In this document: positions 5,641 to 12,849 of the stretch, piece by piece
Position numbering within the stretch: position 1 is the first letter of the stretch
Layout of the letters: each line of letters begins with the position of its first letter
DNA from: Chloroflexota bacterium
Lineage (GTDB): Bacteria; Chloroflexota; Anaerolineae; CG2-30-64-16
DNA: 20,102 nucleotides
Reading direction: 5' to 3'
Assembly: GCA_029555885.1 (NCBI GenBank)
Contig: JAKPQT010000014.1
Span: forward strand, 1-20,102
Program-made: the position numbers and the translations under genes
Notes under the pieces: generated by a model
Seen by the model: only the letters and a program-made list of their open reading frames with translations
Told to the model about the DNA's origin: nothing
Database searches by the model: none

Positions 5641-7272
5641 TCATGAGTTGTCAGATTCAGGCGCCGGCGCACGTCGTGCGCGCCGGGCACGTTTCGGTGA
5701 CGTTTGCTTGCCATGTGCCGCCCGGCTGGCGAACAACATCTGCCGCGCCAGCGCAAGATCGAGCCCCATGCCGATCAAACGCCGCAGAAAGATGGATTCC
5801 TCCGCGGGCTGCGTTTGCACATCGTGGGCCGCGGCCTGGGCAACCGTCGCTGCCTCAACATCTCCCGCCAGCAGCAGCCAACGCGCCATTTTCTGCAGGC
5901 TCTTAGCATACCTTGCTTTTAGCTCGGGGCCAAACTGCGTGCGCGCGATGTTGGTGATCCGCTCGGCGCGCGCCGCCGGTCCGTCAATCTGGCTGGGCGG
6001 CAGCTCGGCCAGGGACCAGGGCCAGGTCGCGAAGGCCGGATGGTCCAGCAGCCCGGCAATGGCGGCGTGATCCGGCGCAGGCTCAATCTCCGGCGCACCC
6101 GTGTCTGTCGCGTCGAGGTCGGCTTCCCCTGGCAGCGGTTCAGCCAGCCAGATGAGCGGGTTGAACAGGCGGTATTCGACCGGCGGCAGCGTGCCCTGTG
6201 CCCAGTGCAGCGCCAGGGCCTCCCGGATGAGCTGACGCCCCACCGGCAATGCGACTTCGAGCAGCAGTAGGTTGCCGTCCGCCAGCTTGACACGGTGCAG
6301 GGTCCCGCTGCCCGCGGCGGGCGGGATTTCGAGCAAGTCCGTACGCTGCCCCGGCGCAACGAAGCGCAGCCCGCTCGTCGCATCGGTAACGACCGAGAGA
6401 GATACCCCCGGCGCAGCATCTGCAGTCTGGCCGATGAACCAGACGAGCTGCGTGCCTGCGGCTTCGACCGGCGACACCAGCACCTGCCAGATGTGTCCCG
6501 GTGCGTGCCACGGTGCAGGGTCAGGCTCCGGCTCGGCACGGCCCGTCCCGATGCTCATCTGCACCTTGCGCCGCCCACGCTCGGCCAGGACGGCAAGCGG
6601 CGGCGGCAGCGTCGCAGCCAGGCTGGTCAACGCCTGTGCAGCCGCCACCGACCGGATGCGGCTTAACTGGTCCAGTGCGCCGCGCGCCAGTGCTGGATCG
6701 TGCTCCTGGGCGAACATGCGGAGGAGGGCGATCATCTGCCAGCCGTTGCCGCTGCCGGGGATGGCCTTGAGCAGGAGGTGCGGCACATCGGGCGGCTGCT
6801 GGGCAAGCTGGGCCAGGTATTCCAGAAGCGCGACCGGCTCCTGCTGCATGGCCCGCCTGAGTTCCTGCAATGACTGGTGGGCTACCTGATCCGGGTCGCC
6901 CGCACCGGCCGCGACCAGGTCATCCACCGGTTCAGCGAGAAAACGATCGAGGAGGATGACGGCACTGATGCGCACCCGATCGACATCCGTATGGGGCCGC
7001 GCCCCTGCACCGCCGGCCGCGCCGCGCAGCGCGGCCACCAGTTGTTCACGGGGCAGGTGCAAGGCTACCAGGCCCAGCCGGCCGCGCACGAGCGGATCAT
7101 CAGTGTCCAGCAGGGACAGGAGAAACGTCAGTGCCGTGTGCCCGTGTGCCGCAATCGCGGCTGCCTGCTGTTCCTGCTCGGCCGGGTCTGTCATCGCCAG
7201 CAGGCGTGCAAATTCGGCTTCCAGCGTCCGGCGCTCCATCAGCCCGGTGAGCACTTTCGATTCCGCAGTCAT
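5641..7272 (-). CDS. HEAT-repeat-like helical protein of unknown function
   Basis: I do not recognise the specific family. The 543-residue product is rich in Ala, Leu, Gln and Pro. The N-terminal 240 residues read as repeated amphipathic helices with Asp/Pro turns (for example DTDDPLVRGRLGLVALHL and ISAVILLDRFL), suggesting an alpha-solenoid. A middle region has more beta character (LVWFIGQT, LRFVAPGQRTDLLEIP). The C-terminal part returns to helices and ends in a basic tail (KRARRARRAP). No signal peptide or membrane helix is visible. The ATG at 7272 is preferred because a TATAAT -10 box ends 7 nt upstream, so the mRNA would be essentially leaderless. Starts further upstream would lie inside the promoter. 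tatA follows 49 nt downstream. A scaffold role is only a guess. Confidence 0.75.
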   Translation of the reverse strand: MTAESKVLTGLMERRTLEAEFARLLAMTDPAEQEQQAAAIAAHGHTALTFLLSLLDTDDPLVRGRLGLVALHLPREQLVAALRGAAGGAGARPHTDVDRVRISAVILLDRFLAEPVDDLVAAGAGDPDQVAHQSLQELRRAMQQEPVALLEYLAQLAQQPPDVPHLLLKAIPGSGNGWQMIALLRMFAQEHDPALARGALDQLSRIRSVAAAQALTSLAATLPPPLAVLAERGRRKVQMSIGTGRAEPEPDPAPWHAPGHIWQVLVSPVEAAGTQLVWFIGQTADAAPGVSLSVVTDATSGLRFVAPGQRTDLLEIPPAAGSGTLHRVKLADGNLLLLEVALPVGRQLIREALALHWAQGTLPPVEYRLFNPLIWLAEPLPGEADLDATDTGAPEIEPAPDHAAIAGLLDHPAFATWPWSLAELPPSQIDGPAARAERITNIARTQFGPELKARYAKSLQKMARWLLLAGDVEAATVAQAAAHDVQTQPAEESIFLRRLIGMGLDLALARQMLFASRAAHGKQTSPKRARRARRAPAPESDNS

Positions 7273-7279
7273 AAACCCC

Positions 7280-7307
7280 ATTATATCACACAGCACGCAT
7301 TTGTCAC
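7280..7307 (-). promoter_or_regulatory. Sigma-70-type promoter for the HEAT-like gene, giving a leaderless mRNA
   Basis: On the minus strand GTGACA (7302-7307), a 16-nt spacer and TATAAT (7280-7285) match the consensus at 5/6 and 6/6. The -10 box ends 7 nt before the ATG at 7272, so transcription would start at or very near the start codon. The -35 box overlaps that of the divergent comEA promoter. Confidence 0.7.
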
Positions 7308-7330
7308 ACCGGCCGCGACCGGCGTATACT
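7301..7330 (+). promoter_or_regulatory. Sigma-70-type promoter for comEA
   Basis: TTGTCA (7301-7306), an 18-nt spacer and TATACT (7325-7330) lie 40 nt upstream of the comEA ATG. Five bases of the -35 box are shared with the opposing promoter of the HEAT-like gene, so the two promoters probably compete or are co-regulated. Confidence 0.65.
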
Positions 7331-7370
7331 GTTCATGCACGCACATTGCTGACACATCGAGAGGTTCACC

Positions 7371-8033
7371 ATGAAGGCCCCTAACCGCGTGGCGCCGTGG
7401 CTGGGCTATATTGGGCTTTCGCTTGTCTGGCTGATCATCCTGGCTGCGGTTGTCTCGCTGGGCCGCAGACCGGCAACGAAGCCGATCGAGATCCTGCCAC
7501 CTCCCACACTGACACTCACCCCCGTTCCGTCACCCCCGCCGACCCCCGGCCTGCTGCACATCGATGTGGCCGGTGCAGTGCGGCGTCCTGCCGTCTATCA
7601 ACTCGCGCCGGGCAGCCTGGTTGCCGATGCGATTGCGGCCGCGGGCGGGCCCGCTGAGGACGCGGACCTGGACCGCATCAATAAGGCCGTGCCTCTGGAT
7701 GACCATATGCAGGTCTATGTGCCGCGGCGCGCCGCTCCCGGTGCAACCGTCGCGCCGGGCGGTGCAGAGGAACCCCCGCCTGTCTCGACCGCGCCGCTCC
7801 GCATGATGGGCGACGGCGCCCCCCGTGGCACACCGTCCGCCGATTCACCTGGGCTGATCAACCTGAACACTGCATCGCTGGCCGAGCTGGACAGCCTGCC
7901 GGGCATCGGTGAGGTCACCGCGCAGAAGATTGTGGCCGGCCGGCCCTACGCCAGCGTCGAGGACCTGCTGCGCGTGGATGGCATCGGGGAGGCCAAGCTG
8001 GCGACACTCAGGCCCCTGGTCACGGTGGAATAG
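7371..8033 (+). CDS. comEA: ComEA-type membrane-anchored DNA-binding protein (SLBB plus helix-hairpin-helix)
   Basis: This 220-residue protein is the likely DNA receptor of a natural-transformation or DNA-uptake system. It has one N-terminal membrane anchor (about residues 11-31) and a Pro/Thr-rich linker. An SLBB domain follows (about 60-118, LHIDVAGAVRRPAVYQL), then a second low-complexity linker. It ends in a tandem helix-hairpin-helix domain (about 161-218, INLNTASLAELDSLPGIG and LLRVDGIGEAKLATL) that binds DNA without sequence preference. This order is that of Bacillus ComEA. No comEC or comEB is next to it; the downstream genes encode an amino-acid transporter. The ATG at 7371 has a GAGAGG motif just upstream and lies 40 nt after a good promoter. 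Confidence 0.93.
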   Translation: MKAPNRVAPWLGYIGLSLVWLIILAAVVSLGRRPATKPIEILPPPTLTLTPVPSPPPTPGLLHIDVAGAVRRPAVYQLAPGSLVADAIAAAGGPAEDADLDRINKAVPLDDHMQVYVPRRAAPGATVAPGGAEEPPPVSTAPLRMMGDGAPRGTPSADSPGLINLNTASLAELDSLPGIGEVTAQKIVAGRPYASVEDLLRVDGIGEAKLATLRPLVTVE

Positions 8034-8064
8034 AGGATTGCCCCGCCGGAAGTAACTGCTCATC

Positions 8065-8121
8065 GTTACAAACCAAGTTTCTCGGTGAAGCTGCGCTTCG
8101 CACAGAAACCGGGTTTGTAAC
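8065..8121. repeat. Intergenic inverted repeat, first copy of a hairpin family
   Basis: Outer arms of 18 nt (GTTACAAACC...GTTTCT and its complement) pair at 16 of 18 positions. They enclose a second small stem built on GTGAAGC/GCTTCGCAC. The element begins 31 nt after the comEA stop. A related element lies at 17961-18008, with the same AACC..GTTTC outer and GTGAAGC inner motifs. Confidence 0.7.
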
Positions 8122-8146
8122 GGTGCAGTTGTTGTCGGAATCCCTT

Positions 8147-8175
8147 TTGACGATGACCGTTAAGGGCGGTACAAT
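8147..8175 (+). promoter_or_regulatory. Strong sigma-70-type promoter for the substrate-binding protein gene
   Basis: TTGACG (8147-8152), a 17-nt spacer and TACAAT (8170-8175) match the consensus at 5/6 each. They lie 29 nt upstream of the ATG at 8205, which also has a near-perfect ribosome-binding site AGGAGGTG (8193-8200). The gene is therefore probably well expressed. Confidence 0.8.
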
Positions 8176-8204
8176 TCACCTGCGAAACGTGCAGGAGGTG
8201 AAGC

Positions 8205-9155
8205 ATGAAAAAGGGTCTACCCTTCGTTGCCTTGTTGATTCTGGTCAGCCTGGTCATGACCGCGTGCATGCCGCTGGTACCGGTGCCGGCGCCGGTGGCT
8301 GCCGAACCGACGCCGGTCGCGGAGCCGACCGTAGCTGCGGAGCCGGCGCCCGCGGCGGAACCCACCGCAGCCGCCGAACCTGCCGCGCCGGAACCTGAGA
8401 CGCCTGCGGACGCGGCCAAGACGTTGCGTCTGCCGAATCTCGGCGGCCAGGTCGTGCGGGCGGTGACGGAGAATGCGTATCCGCCGTTGAACTTCGTGGA
8501 TCCGGTGACGGGGAAAGCGGTGGGGTGGGAATACGAGGCGGTGAACGAGATCTGCCGGCGGCTGAACTGTGTGGTGGCGTGGAGCACGGTGTCGTGGGAC
8601 GCCATGATCCAGGCGGTGCAGGACGGGCAGTTCGACGTGGGGATGGACGGCATCACGATCACGGCGGAGCGGGCGACGCAGGTAGACTTCTCGGCGCCGT
8701 ACCTGGTGTCGCAGCAGTACATGCTGGTGCGGGCGGACGAGACGCGCTTCACGGATGCGGCGACGTTTGCGGCGGACGAGGGGCTGCTGATCGGGTCGCA
8801 GGCGGGGACGACGAACTTCTATGTGGCCGTGTATGAGGTGCTGGACGGGGACGAGCAGAACCCGCGCATCAAGCTGTTCGAGACGTTCGGGGCGGCGGTG
8901 CAGGCGCTCTTGGCAGGGGATGTGGACCTGGTGCTGATGGATGCAGCGTCGTCGCGCGGCTACATCGGGGCCAACCCGGACCGGCTCAAGCTGGTCGGTG
9001 AGCCGCTCGGCACGGAGGAGTTCGGCTTCATCTTCACCCCGAACTCGCCCCTGGTCGAGCCTTTCAACGCGGCCCTGGCGACGATGAAGGCCGATGGATT
9101 CATCGACCATCTGAACACGCGCTGGTTCTTCATGTACGATCCGGCCGCGGAATAG
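8205..9155 (+). CDS. ABC transporter substrate-binding lipoprotein, polar amino-acid family (SBP_bac_3)
   Basis: This 316-residue extracytoplasmic receptor captures a polar amino acid and delivers it to the permease encoded next. A lipoprotein signal peptide ends in the lipobox VMTAC (lipidated Cys21). A 45-residue low-complexity Ala/Pro/Glu linker follows. The family-3 solute-binding fold then runs from about residue 75 (VRAVTENAYPPLNFVD) through FDVGMDGITITAERATQVDFSAPYL to the C-terminus (LNTRWFF). The ligand cannot be named from sequence. Between about 8450 and 8970 the codons end mostly in G (GCG, GTG, ACG, GGG), whereas both ends of the gene and the neighbours prefer C-ending codons. 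This suggests a mosaic origin. The permease follows after a hairpin repeat. Confidence 0.92.
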   Translation: MKKGLPFVALLILVSLVMTACMPLVPVPAPVAAEPTPVAEPTVAAEPAPAAEPTAAAEPAAPEPETPADAAKTLRLPNLGGQVVRAVTENAYPPLNFVDPVTGKAVGWEYEAVNEICRRLNCVVAWSTVSWDAMIQAVQDGQFDVGMDGITITAERATQVDFSAPYLVSQQYMLVRADETRFTDAATFAADEGLLIGSQAGTTNFYVAVYEVLDGDEQNPRIKLFETFGAAVQALLAGDVDLVLMDAASSRGYIGANPDRLKLVGEPLGTEEFGFIFTPNSPLVEPFNAALATMKADGFIDHLNTRWFFMYDPAAE

Positions 9156-9246
9156 GTTGCAAGTTGGCGGGTTGCAGGTTGCAGGTTACGAGCCGCAGGA
9201 CCTTGCACGATTCTGCGCTCTCATCCTGTAACCTGCAACTTGCAAC
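9156..9246. repeat. GTTGCAGGTT-type tandem and inverted repeat between the binding protein and permease
   Basis: Short tandem units (GTTGCAAGTT, GTTGCAGGTT, GCAGGTTAC) on the left face their complement on the right. Arms 9171-9189 and 9228-9246 match at 18 of 19 positions around a 38-nt loop. The element fills the gap between two genes expected to be co-transcribed. It may let the binding protein mRNA be more abundant or stable than that of the permease, as intergenic hairpins do in other transporter operons. Confidence 0.65.
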
Positions 9247-9276
9247 GTCAGAACTTGTAACGGTTTGCCCACTGCC

Positions 9277-10140
9277 ATGACATCCGGCTTTCGAATCGCC
9301 CCGCGCGAATCGCGCCTCCTGCCTGTCACCAACTGGCTGGTGCGGCTGCCCTATTGGCTGCTGGCCGCGCTGCTGCTGGCGCTGGTCTTCCTCTTCGTGA
9401 TGTTGAGCCGGGCCGACTATCGTGTGATTCTCAACGCGACAGCTAAGGGCATCGGCACAACTGTGTACGTAACCCTCATTGCGTACCTGCTCGCCATGCT
9501 GGCAGGGTTGCTGATCGGGTTGATGCGCGTATCGAAGAACCGGCTGGCACGCGAGGCCTCATCGTTCTACGTCGAAATCGTGCGCGGCGTCCCCATGCTG
9601 GTCATCCTGTATTATATCGCCTTCGTGGGTGCGCCTGCGCTCGCAGCCGCACTGAGCTGGGTTGGCTCGACGTTGGTGGCGCTCACCGGGCTGACCGGCG
9701 TCTTCGGACCCCTGGCCGGCATCCAGACGCGCGACCTGGATTTTACGTTCCGCGCGATCCTGGCGCTCACCCTGGGGTACAGCGCGTTCGTGGCCGAAAT
9801 CTTCCGGGCGGGCATCGAGTCGATCGGCCGGGGACAGATGGAGGCCGCGCGCTCGGTGGGGATGAGCTACGGCCAGGCAATGCGTTATGTCATTCTGCCC
9901 CAGGCCGTGCGCAACGTCCTGCCGCCGCTGGGCAATGACTTTATCGCGATGCTCAAGGATTCGTCCCTCGTCTCCGTGCTGGGCGTGCAGGACATCACCC
10001 AAATCGGCAAGGTCTACTCCTCCAGCACCTTCCGCTTCTTCGAGACCTACAATGTCGTCGCGTTCCTCTATCTGATTATGACCGTGGGACTGGCGCTGCT
10101 CGTCCGCTGGCTCGAACGCCGGATGCCCGGGCGGGCCTGA
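9277..10140 (+). CDS. Polar amino-acid ABC transporter permease (HisM/GlnP family)
   Basis: This 287-residue integral membrane protein forms the channel of the transporter whose receptor is encoded upstream. It has a membrane helix at about residues 27-46, a second near 60-85 ([21 protein letters not shown]), a conserved [14 protein letters not shown] segment, and the EAA loop that contacts the ATPase (about residues 185-205, [20 protein letters not shown]). It ends with a helix before RWLERRMPG. The ATG at 9277 is preferred over a TTG 12 nt upstream; neither has a strong ribosome-binding site. About 30 residues between the third helix and the EAA region ([19 protein letters not shown]) look longer than in HisM-type permeases. 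No ATP-binding subunit follows: the next gene is convergent and unrelated. Confidence 0.93.
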   Translation: MTSGFRIAPRESRLLPVTNWLVRLPYWLLAALLLALVFLFVMLSRADYRVILNATAKGIGTTVYVTLIAYLLAMLAGLLIGLMRVSKNRLAREASSFYVEIVRGVPMLVILYYIAFVGAPALAAALSWVGSTLVALTGLTGVFGPLAGIQTRDLDFTFRAILALTLGYSAFVAEIFRAGIESIGRGQMEAARSVGMSYGQAMRYVILPQAVRNVLPPLGNDFIAMLKDSSLVSVLGVQDITQIGKVYSSSTFRFFETYNVVAFLYLIMTVGLALLVRWLERRMPGRA

Positions 10141-10164
10141 GATCTAGCGCGGGCGACAAATACA

Positions 10165-10232
10165 ACCACGGAATACGCGGACCACGCGGAAGATAGGAAT
10201 GATCTTTCCGCGTGGTCCGCGTATTCCGTGGT
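10165..10232. terminator. Perfect 27-bp inverted repeat between convergent genes
   Basis: Arms 10165-10191 and 10206-10232 are exact reverse complements with a 14-nt loop. The arms are made of short CCACG/CGGAA/CGCGG units. The element fills the 97-nt gap between the permease stop (10140) and the convergent AI-2E/HAD gene stop (10238), so it could terminate both transcripts. No T-run follows on either side. It may equally be a dispersed repeat that landed in a tolerant site. Confidence 0.6.
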
Positions 10233-10237
10233 CACGC

Positions 10238-12052
10238 TTACAGCCACGTGCGCAACTGCGCGGTGGAACTCAGCGCGAGGTCGGCATCCTCGAAGTCGCT
10301 CTCCGCGCCGAACCCGCATAACACCCCCACGGCCAGCGCACCGGCCAGCTTGGCTGCCTGCGTGACCGGCTTCGTATCGGCCACCACGACGCACTGGTTG
10401 ACCGGGATGCCCAGCCGGTTGGCAGCCACCACCACCGCGGGCTGCGGGGGTCGCGTCCGCCGCTGGTCCTCGCGCGTGACAATCGCGCTGAACAACCCGC
10501 TCAACCCGCAGCGCGCCAGGAACGCGGCCACATCCTCCCGGCCGCGCGCAGTCACGATGCCCAGCCGGTAACTGCGCGCCAGGATGCGCAGGGCATCGGG
10601 CGTGCCCGGCGTCACCGCGAAATTGGTTCGCACGCGTGTCCCGGTAAAACGCCGCAAGGCCGGCTCCCATTGCTTTGCGTAGGCCTCCAATTTGAGGTGA
10701 ATCAGCAGGCTCAGGAAGCGGTTGACCCACCGCTCGCCGGTCATCATGCCGCGCCGCGCCAGCCGCCGGCGCTGCGGCTCGGACAGGAAGTTCGACAGGA
10801 AGGCCAACCGGTGCGCCAATTCGCGTTCGCGCTCGTGGTCGATTTCCAGCAGCGTGCCGTCCAGGTCGAAGAGGATGCCGCGCACCGGCGTTTGCTGCAC
10901 GAGCGCTGGCCACTGCGCCGCGCGATTGCGCGCCGGGATCTCCGGCGGGAACGGCTCCATATCGAACAGCTTGCGGAAGATGTAACCGATCAGCACGCGC
11001 AAGGCGGCTATCGTCGGTGCGGCCAGCAGAATGCCCAGCACGCCGCCCAGCTCGTTGCCCGCCAGCACGCCCAGGATAATCACCGCAGGGTGCAGCCGCA
11101 CGCGGCGCCCGACGATGCGCGGCAGCAGATAGAGGTTCTCGACCTGCTGGATGGCGATATAGACGCCCATCACCAGGATGGCAAACCAAAGACTCGGGAT
11201 GGGCAGCCAGGTGGACCCGAGGAAGAGGGCAATCGCGACGCCGGGAATGGCAGCAAGGAATGGCCCGATTGCGGGCACGAATTCCATCAGACCGGAGATA
11301 AGCCCCAGCACCGGCGCGTTGCGGACGCCCAGGATGGTCATGGCGAGCCAGACGACAATCCCAACGATGAAGCCGAGGATCAACTGGCCGCGCACGAACG
11401 CGTCCCAGATATGGCACAACTCGCGCCACAGCCGGCCCAGTTCGGGCCGCCAGGGCGCCGGTACCTGCTCCGCAACGGCTTTGCCGATGACCGGCCCGTC
11501 GCGCACGATGTAGAAGGCCACGACGAGAATCAGGAAGGCCCAGAAAACGCCGTTGATGGCCCCGCGGACGACACCCGCCGCGCCCGTTGCCACTGAGCCG
11601 AGGATGCTTTGCAGGCTCACAATGCTTGTGAACTCCGGGCCGATCAGCCCGCGCAGCCACTCGTTGATCGGCTCGTAATACGGCCCCAGGTCCATGCTCC
11701 ACGATGGTGTAATCGTGATGGGCTTGGGGGTGGCCTCAAGCAGTTCCTGGACGATGTTGACCAGGGTGTTGCCGAAGGCGGTCAGGGCGTTGACGAGCCA
11801 GGGTGTGATCGTCGCCGGCACGGTCAGCAGCAGGAGGACCACGATCAGCTCGGTGATGAAGACGACCGGTGTGCGGGGCCAGCCGCTGTTGCGAATGAAA
11901 CGGTCAACCGGCAGCGACACGAGATACGCCAGCAGCAGCGTCAGGATGACAGGCGCGAGAATCACGCTCGTCCTGGTCAGCAGCCAGACTGCTGCGACGA
12001 GGACGACGATGATGACAAGTTGCTTGAAGAAGGGATTCCAGCGCGTATTCAT
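10238..12052 (-). CDS. AI-2E-family (PerM/UPF0118) membrane protein fused to a HAD-like phosphatase domain
   Basis: This 604-residue protein has two parts. Residues 1-360 are an AI-2E/PerM-type permease with two N-terminal membrane helices, an extracytoplasmic segment (about 100-150), and later helices including GLMEFVPAIGPFLAAIPG and QQVENLYLLPRIVGRRVRLHP, the family's most conserved regions. Residues about 390-604 are a HAD-like domain: motif I FDLDGTL (D396, D398), motif II VTAR (T501) and motif IV VVVADT (D559). Motif III lacks its usual Lys (RRTRPPQP), and the second acidic residue of motif IV is replaced (TKPVTQAA), so catalysis may be weak or lost. The ATG at 12052 has a GGAG site 9 nt upstream; two other ATGs precede it in frame. 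The transported substrate is unknown. The fusion is continuous with no stop or frameshift. Confidence 0.88.
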   Translation of the reverse strand: MNTRWNPFFKQLVIIVVLVAAVWLLTRTSVILAPVILTLLLAYLVSLPVDRFIRNSGWPRTPVVFITELIVVLLLLTVPATITPWLVNALTAFGNTLVNIVQELLEATPKPITITPSWSMDLGPYYEPINEWLRGLIGPEFTSIVSLQSILGSVATGAAGVVRGAINGVFWAFLILVVAFYIVRDGPVIGKAVAEQVPAPWRPELGRLWRELCHIWDAFVRGQLILGFIVGIVVWLAMTILGVRNAPVLGLISGLMEFVPAIGPFLAAIPGVAIALFLGSTWLPIPSLWFAILVMGVYIAIQQVENLYLLPRIVGRRVRLHPAVIILGVLAGNELGGVLGILLAAPTIAALRVLIGYIFRKLFDMEPFPPEIPARNRAAQWPALVQQTPVRGILFDLDGTLLEIDHERERELAHRLAFLSNFLSEPQRRRLARRGMMTGERWVNRFLSLLIHLKLEAYAKQWEPALRRFTGTRVRTNFAVTPGTPDALRILARSYRLGIVTARGREDVAAFLARCGLSGLFSAIVTREDQRRTRPPQPAVVVAANRLGIPVNQCVVVADTKPVTQAAKLAGALAVGVLCGFGAESDFEDADLALSSTAQLRTWL

Positions 12053-12135
12053 CGGCATTGGCTCCGCCCGAAGTCCCATCTTACCATATCTGGCCGCGCG
12101 TGTTCAAAGAAATCGGGGGCGGCTGTTAAAGATCA

Positions 12136-12170
12136 GACCGCCGTGACAAGCATGTGTTGTCACGGCGGTC
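12136..12170 (-). terminator. Terminator-like hairpin after lepB
   Basis: A perfect 14-bp stem (GACCGCCGTGACAA and complement) closes a 7-nt loop, 32 nt after the lepB stop on the minus strand. It is followed by ATCTTTAAC, a weak T-rich tail. It probably ends the pnp-lepB transcript before the AI-2E/HAD gene. Confidence 0.65.
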
Positions 12171-12202
12171 CCGAAGCAGTGCTACAGCGCGACCGACCGT
12201 CG

Positions 12203-12826
12203 TTAGTGTAGCAAGCCCACCTCGTCCAGGGGCCAATAGCGCACCAGCGCGCGTCCGATGATCTGATCCAGCGACACCGGGCCGAACGTGCGCGAGTCCC
12301 GGCTGGCCGACCGGTTGTCGCCCATCACGAACACGGTCAGCGGCGGCACGACCCATGAACGGCCTCCGCCCAGGGTGTCCTGGTCGAGGTACGGCTCGTC
12401 GAGCGGCACGCCGTCGATGAACACGCGGCCATCTGCGACAGTCACGCGCTCGCCGGGCAGGCCCACGACGCGCTTGATGAGCAGCTCCGGGCTGCCGCCA
12501 GGGTCATGGAGCACCACGACATCCCCGCGCCGCGGCCCGTGGAAGCGGTAGGACAGCTTCTCGATAACCAATCGCTCGTTCGTGTGCAGGTTGGGCTCCA
12601 TGCTCTGGCCGTAGACGCGTGTGGCCTGGGCCAGGAACACATGGATGAGCAGCGCGATGATGATGGCGGGCACGATTGTGCCCATTACATCGCGCAGCAT
12701 CGCTTTGAACCAGCCGTCGCCTGCCGGACGGACCGGCCCCTGGGCCGGTCCGCCCACGACAGGGGCAGTGGTCGTCGCCGCATCCGGAGCGTTGGGCTCC
12801 GGCGCTTGAGACGTCGCTTGATCCAT
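12203..12826 (-). CDS. lepB: Signal peptidase I
   Basis: This 207-residue membrane-anchored serine protease removes signal peptides from secreted proteins. A 40-residue Ala/Pro-rich cytoplasmic N-terminus precedes one membrane helix (about 46-64). Then come the catalytic boxes: box B GQSMEPNL with nucleophile S75, box D LIKRVVGLPGE with general base K118, and box E MGDNRSASRDSRTFGPV (168-184). The fold ends at VRYWPLDEVGLL. Only one membrane helix is present, as in Gram-positive SipS rather than E. coli LepB. It starts 24 nt after the pnp stop on the same strand and is probably co-transcribed with it. The ribosome-binding site is weak. Confidence 0.96.
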   Translation of the reverse strand: MDQATSQAPEPNAPDAATTTAPVVGGPAQGPVRPAGDGWFKAMLRDVMGTIVPAIIIALLIHVFLAQATRVYGQSMEPNLHTNERLVIEKLSYRFHGPRRGDVVVLHDPGGSPELLIKRVVGLPGERVTVADGRVFIDGVPLDEPYLDQDTLGGGRSWVVPPLTVFVMGDNRSASRDSRTFGPVSLDQIIGRALVRYWPLDEVGLLH

Positions 12827-12849
12827 TCGCTTTTCCCGAAAGTCAGGTT

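Noticed and set aside
10068..11702. 544-codon minus-strand frame overlapping the AI-2E/HAD gene in another frame
   Set aside because: The translation is Arg/Ala/Pro/Gly-rich shadow sequence; the correct frame has clear membrane helices and HAD motifs.
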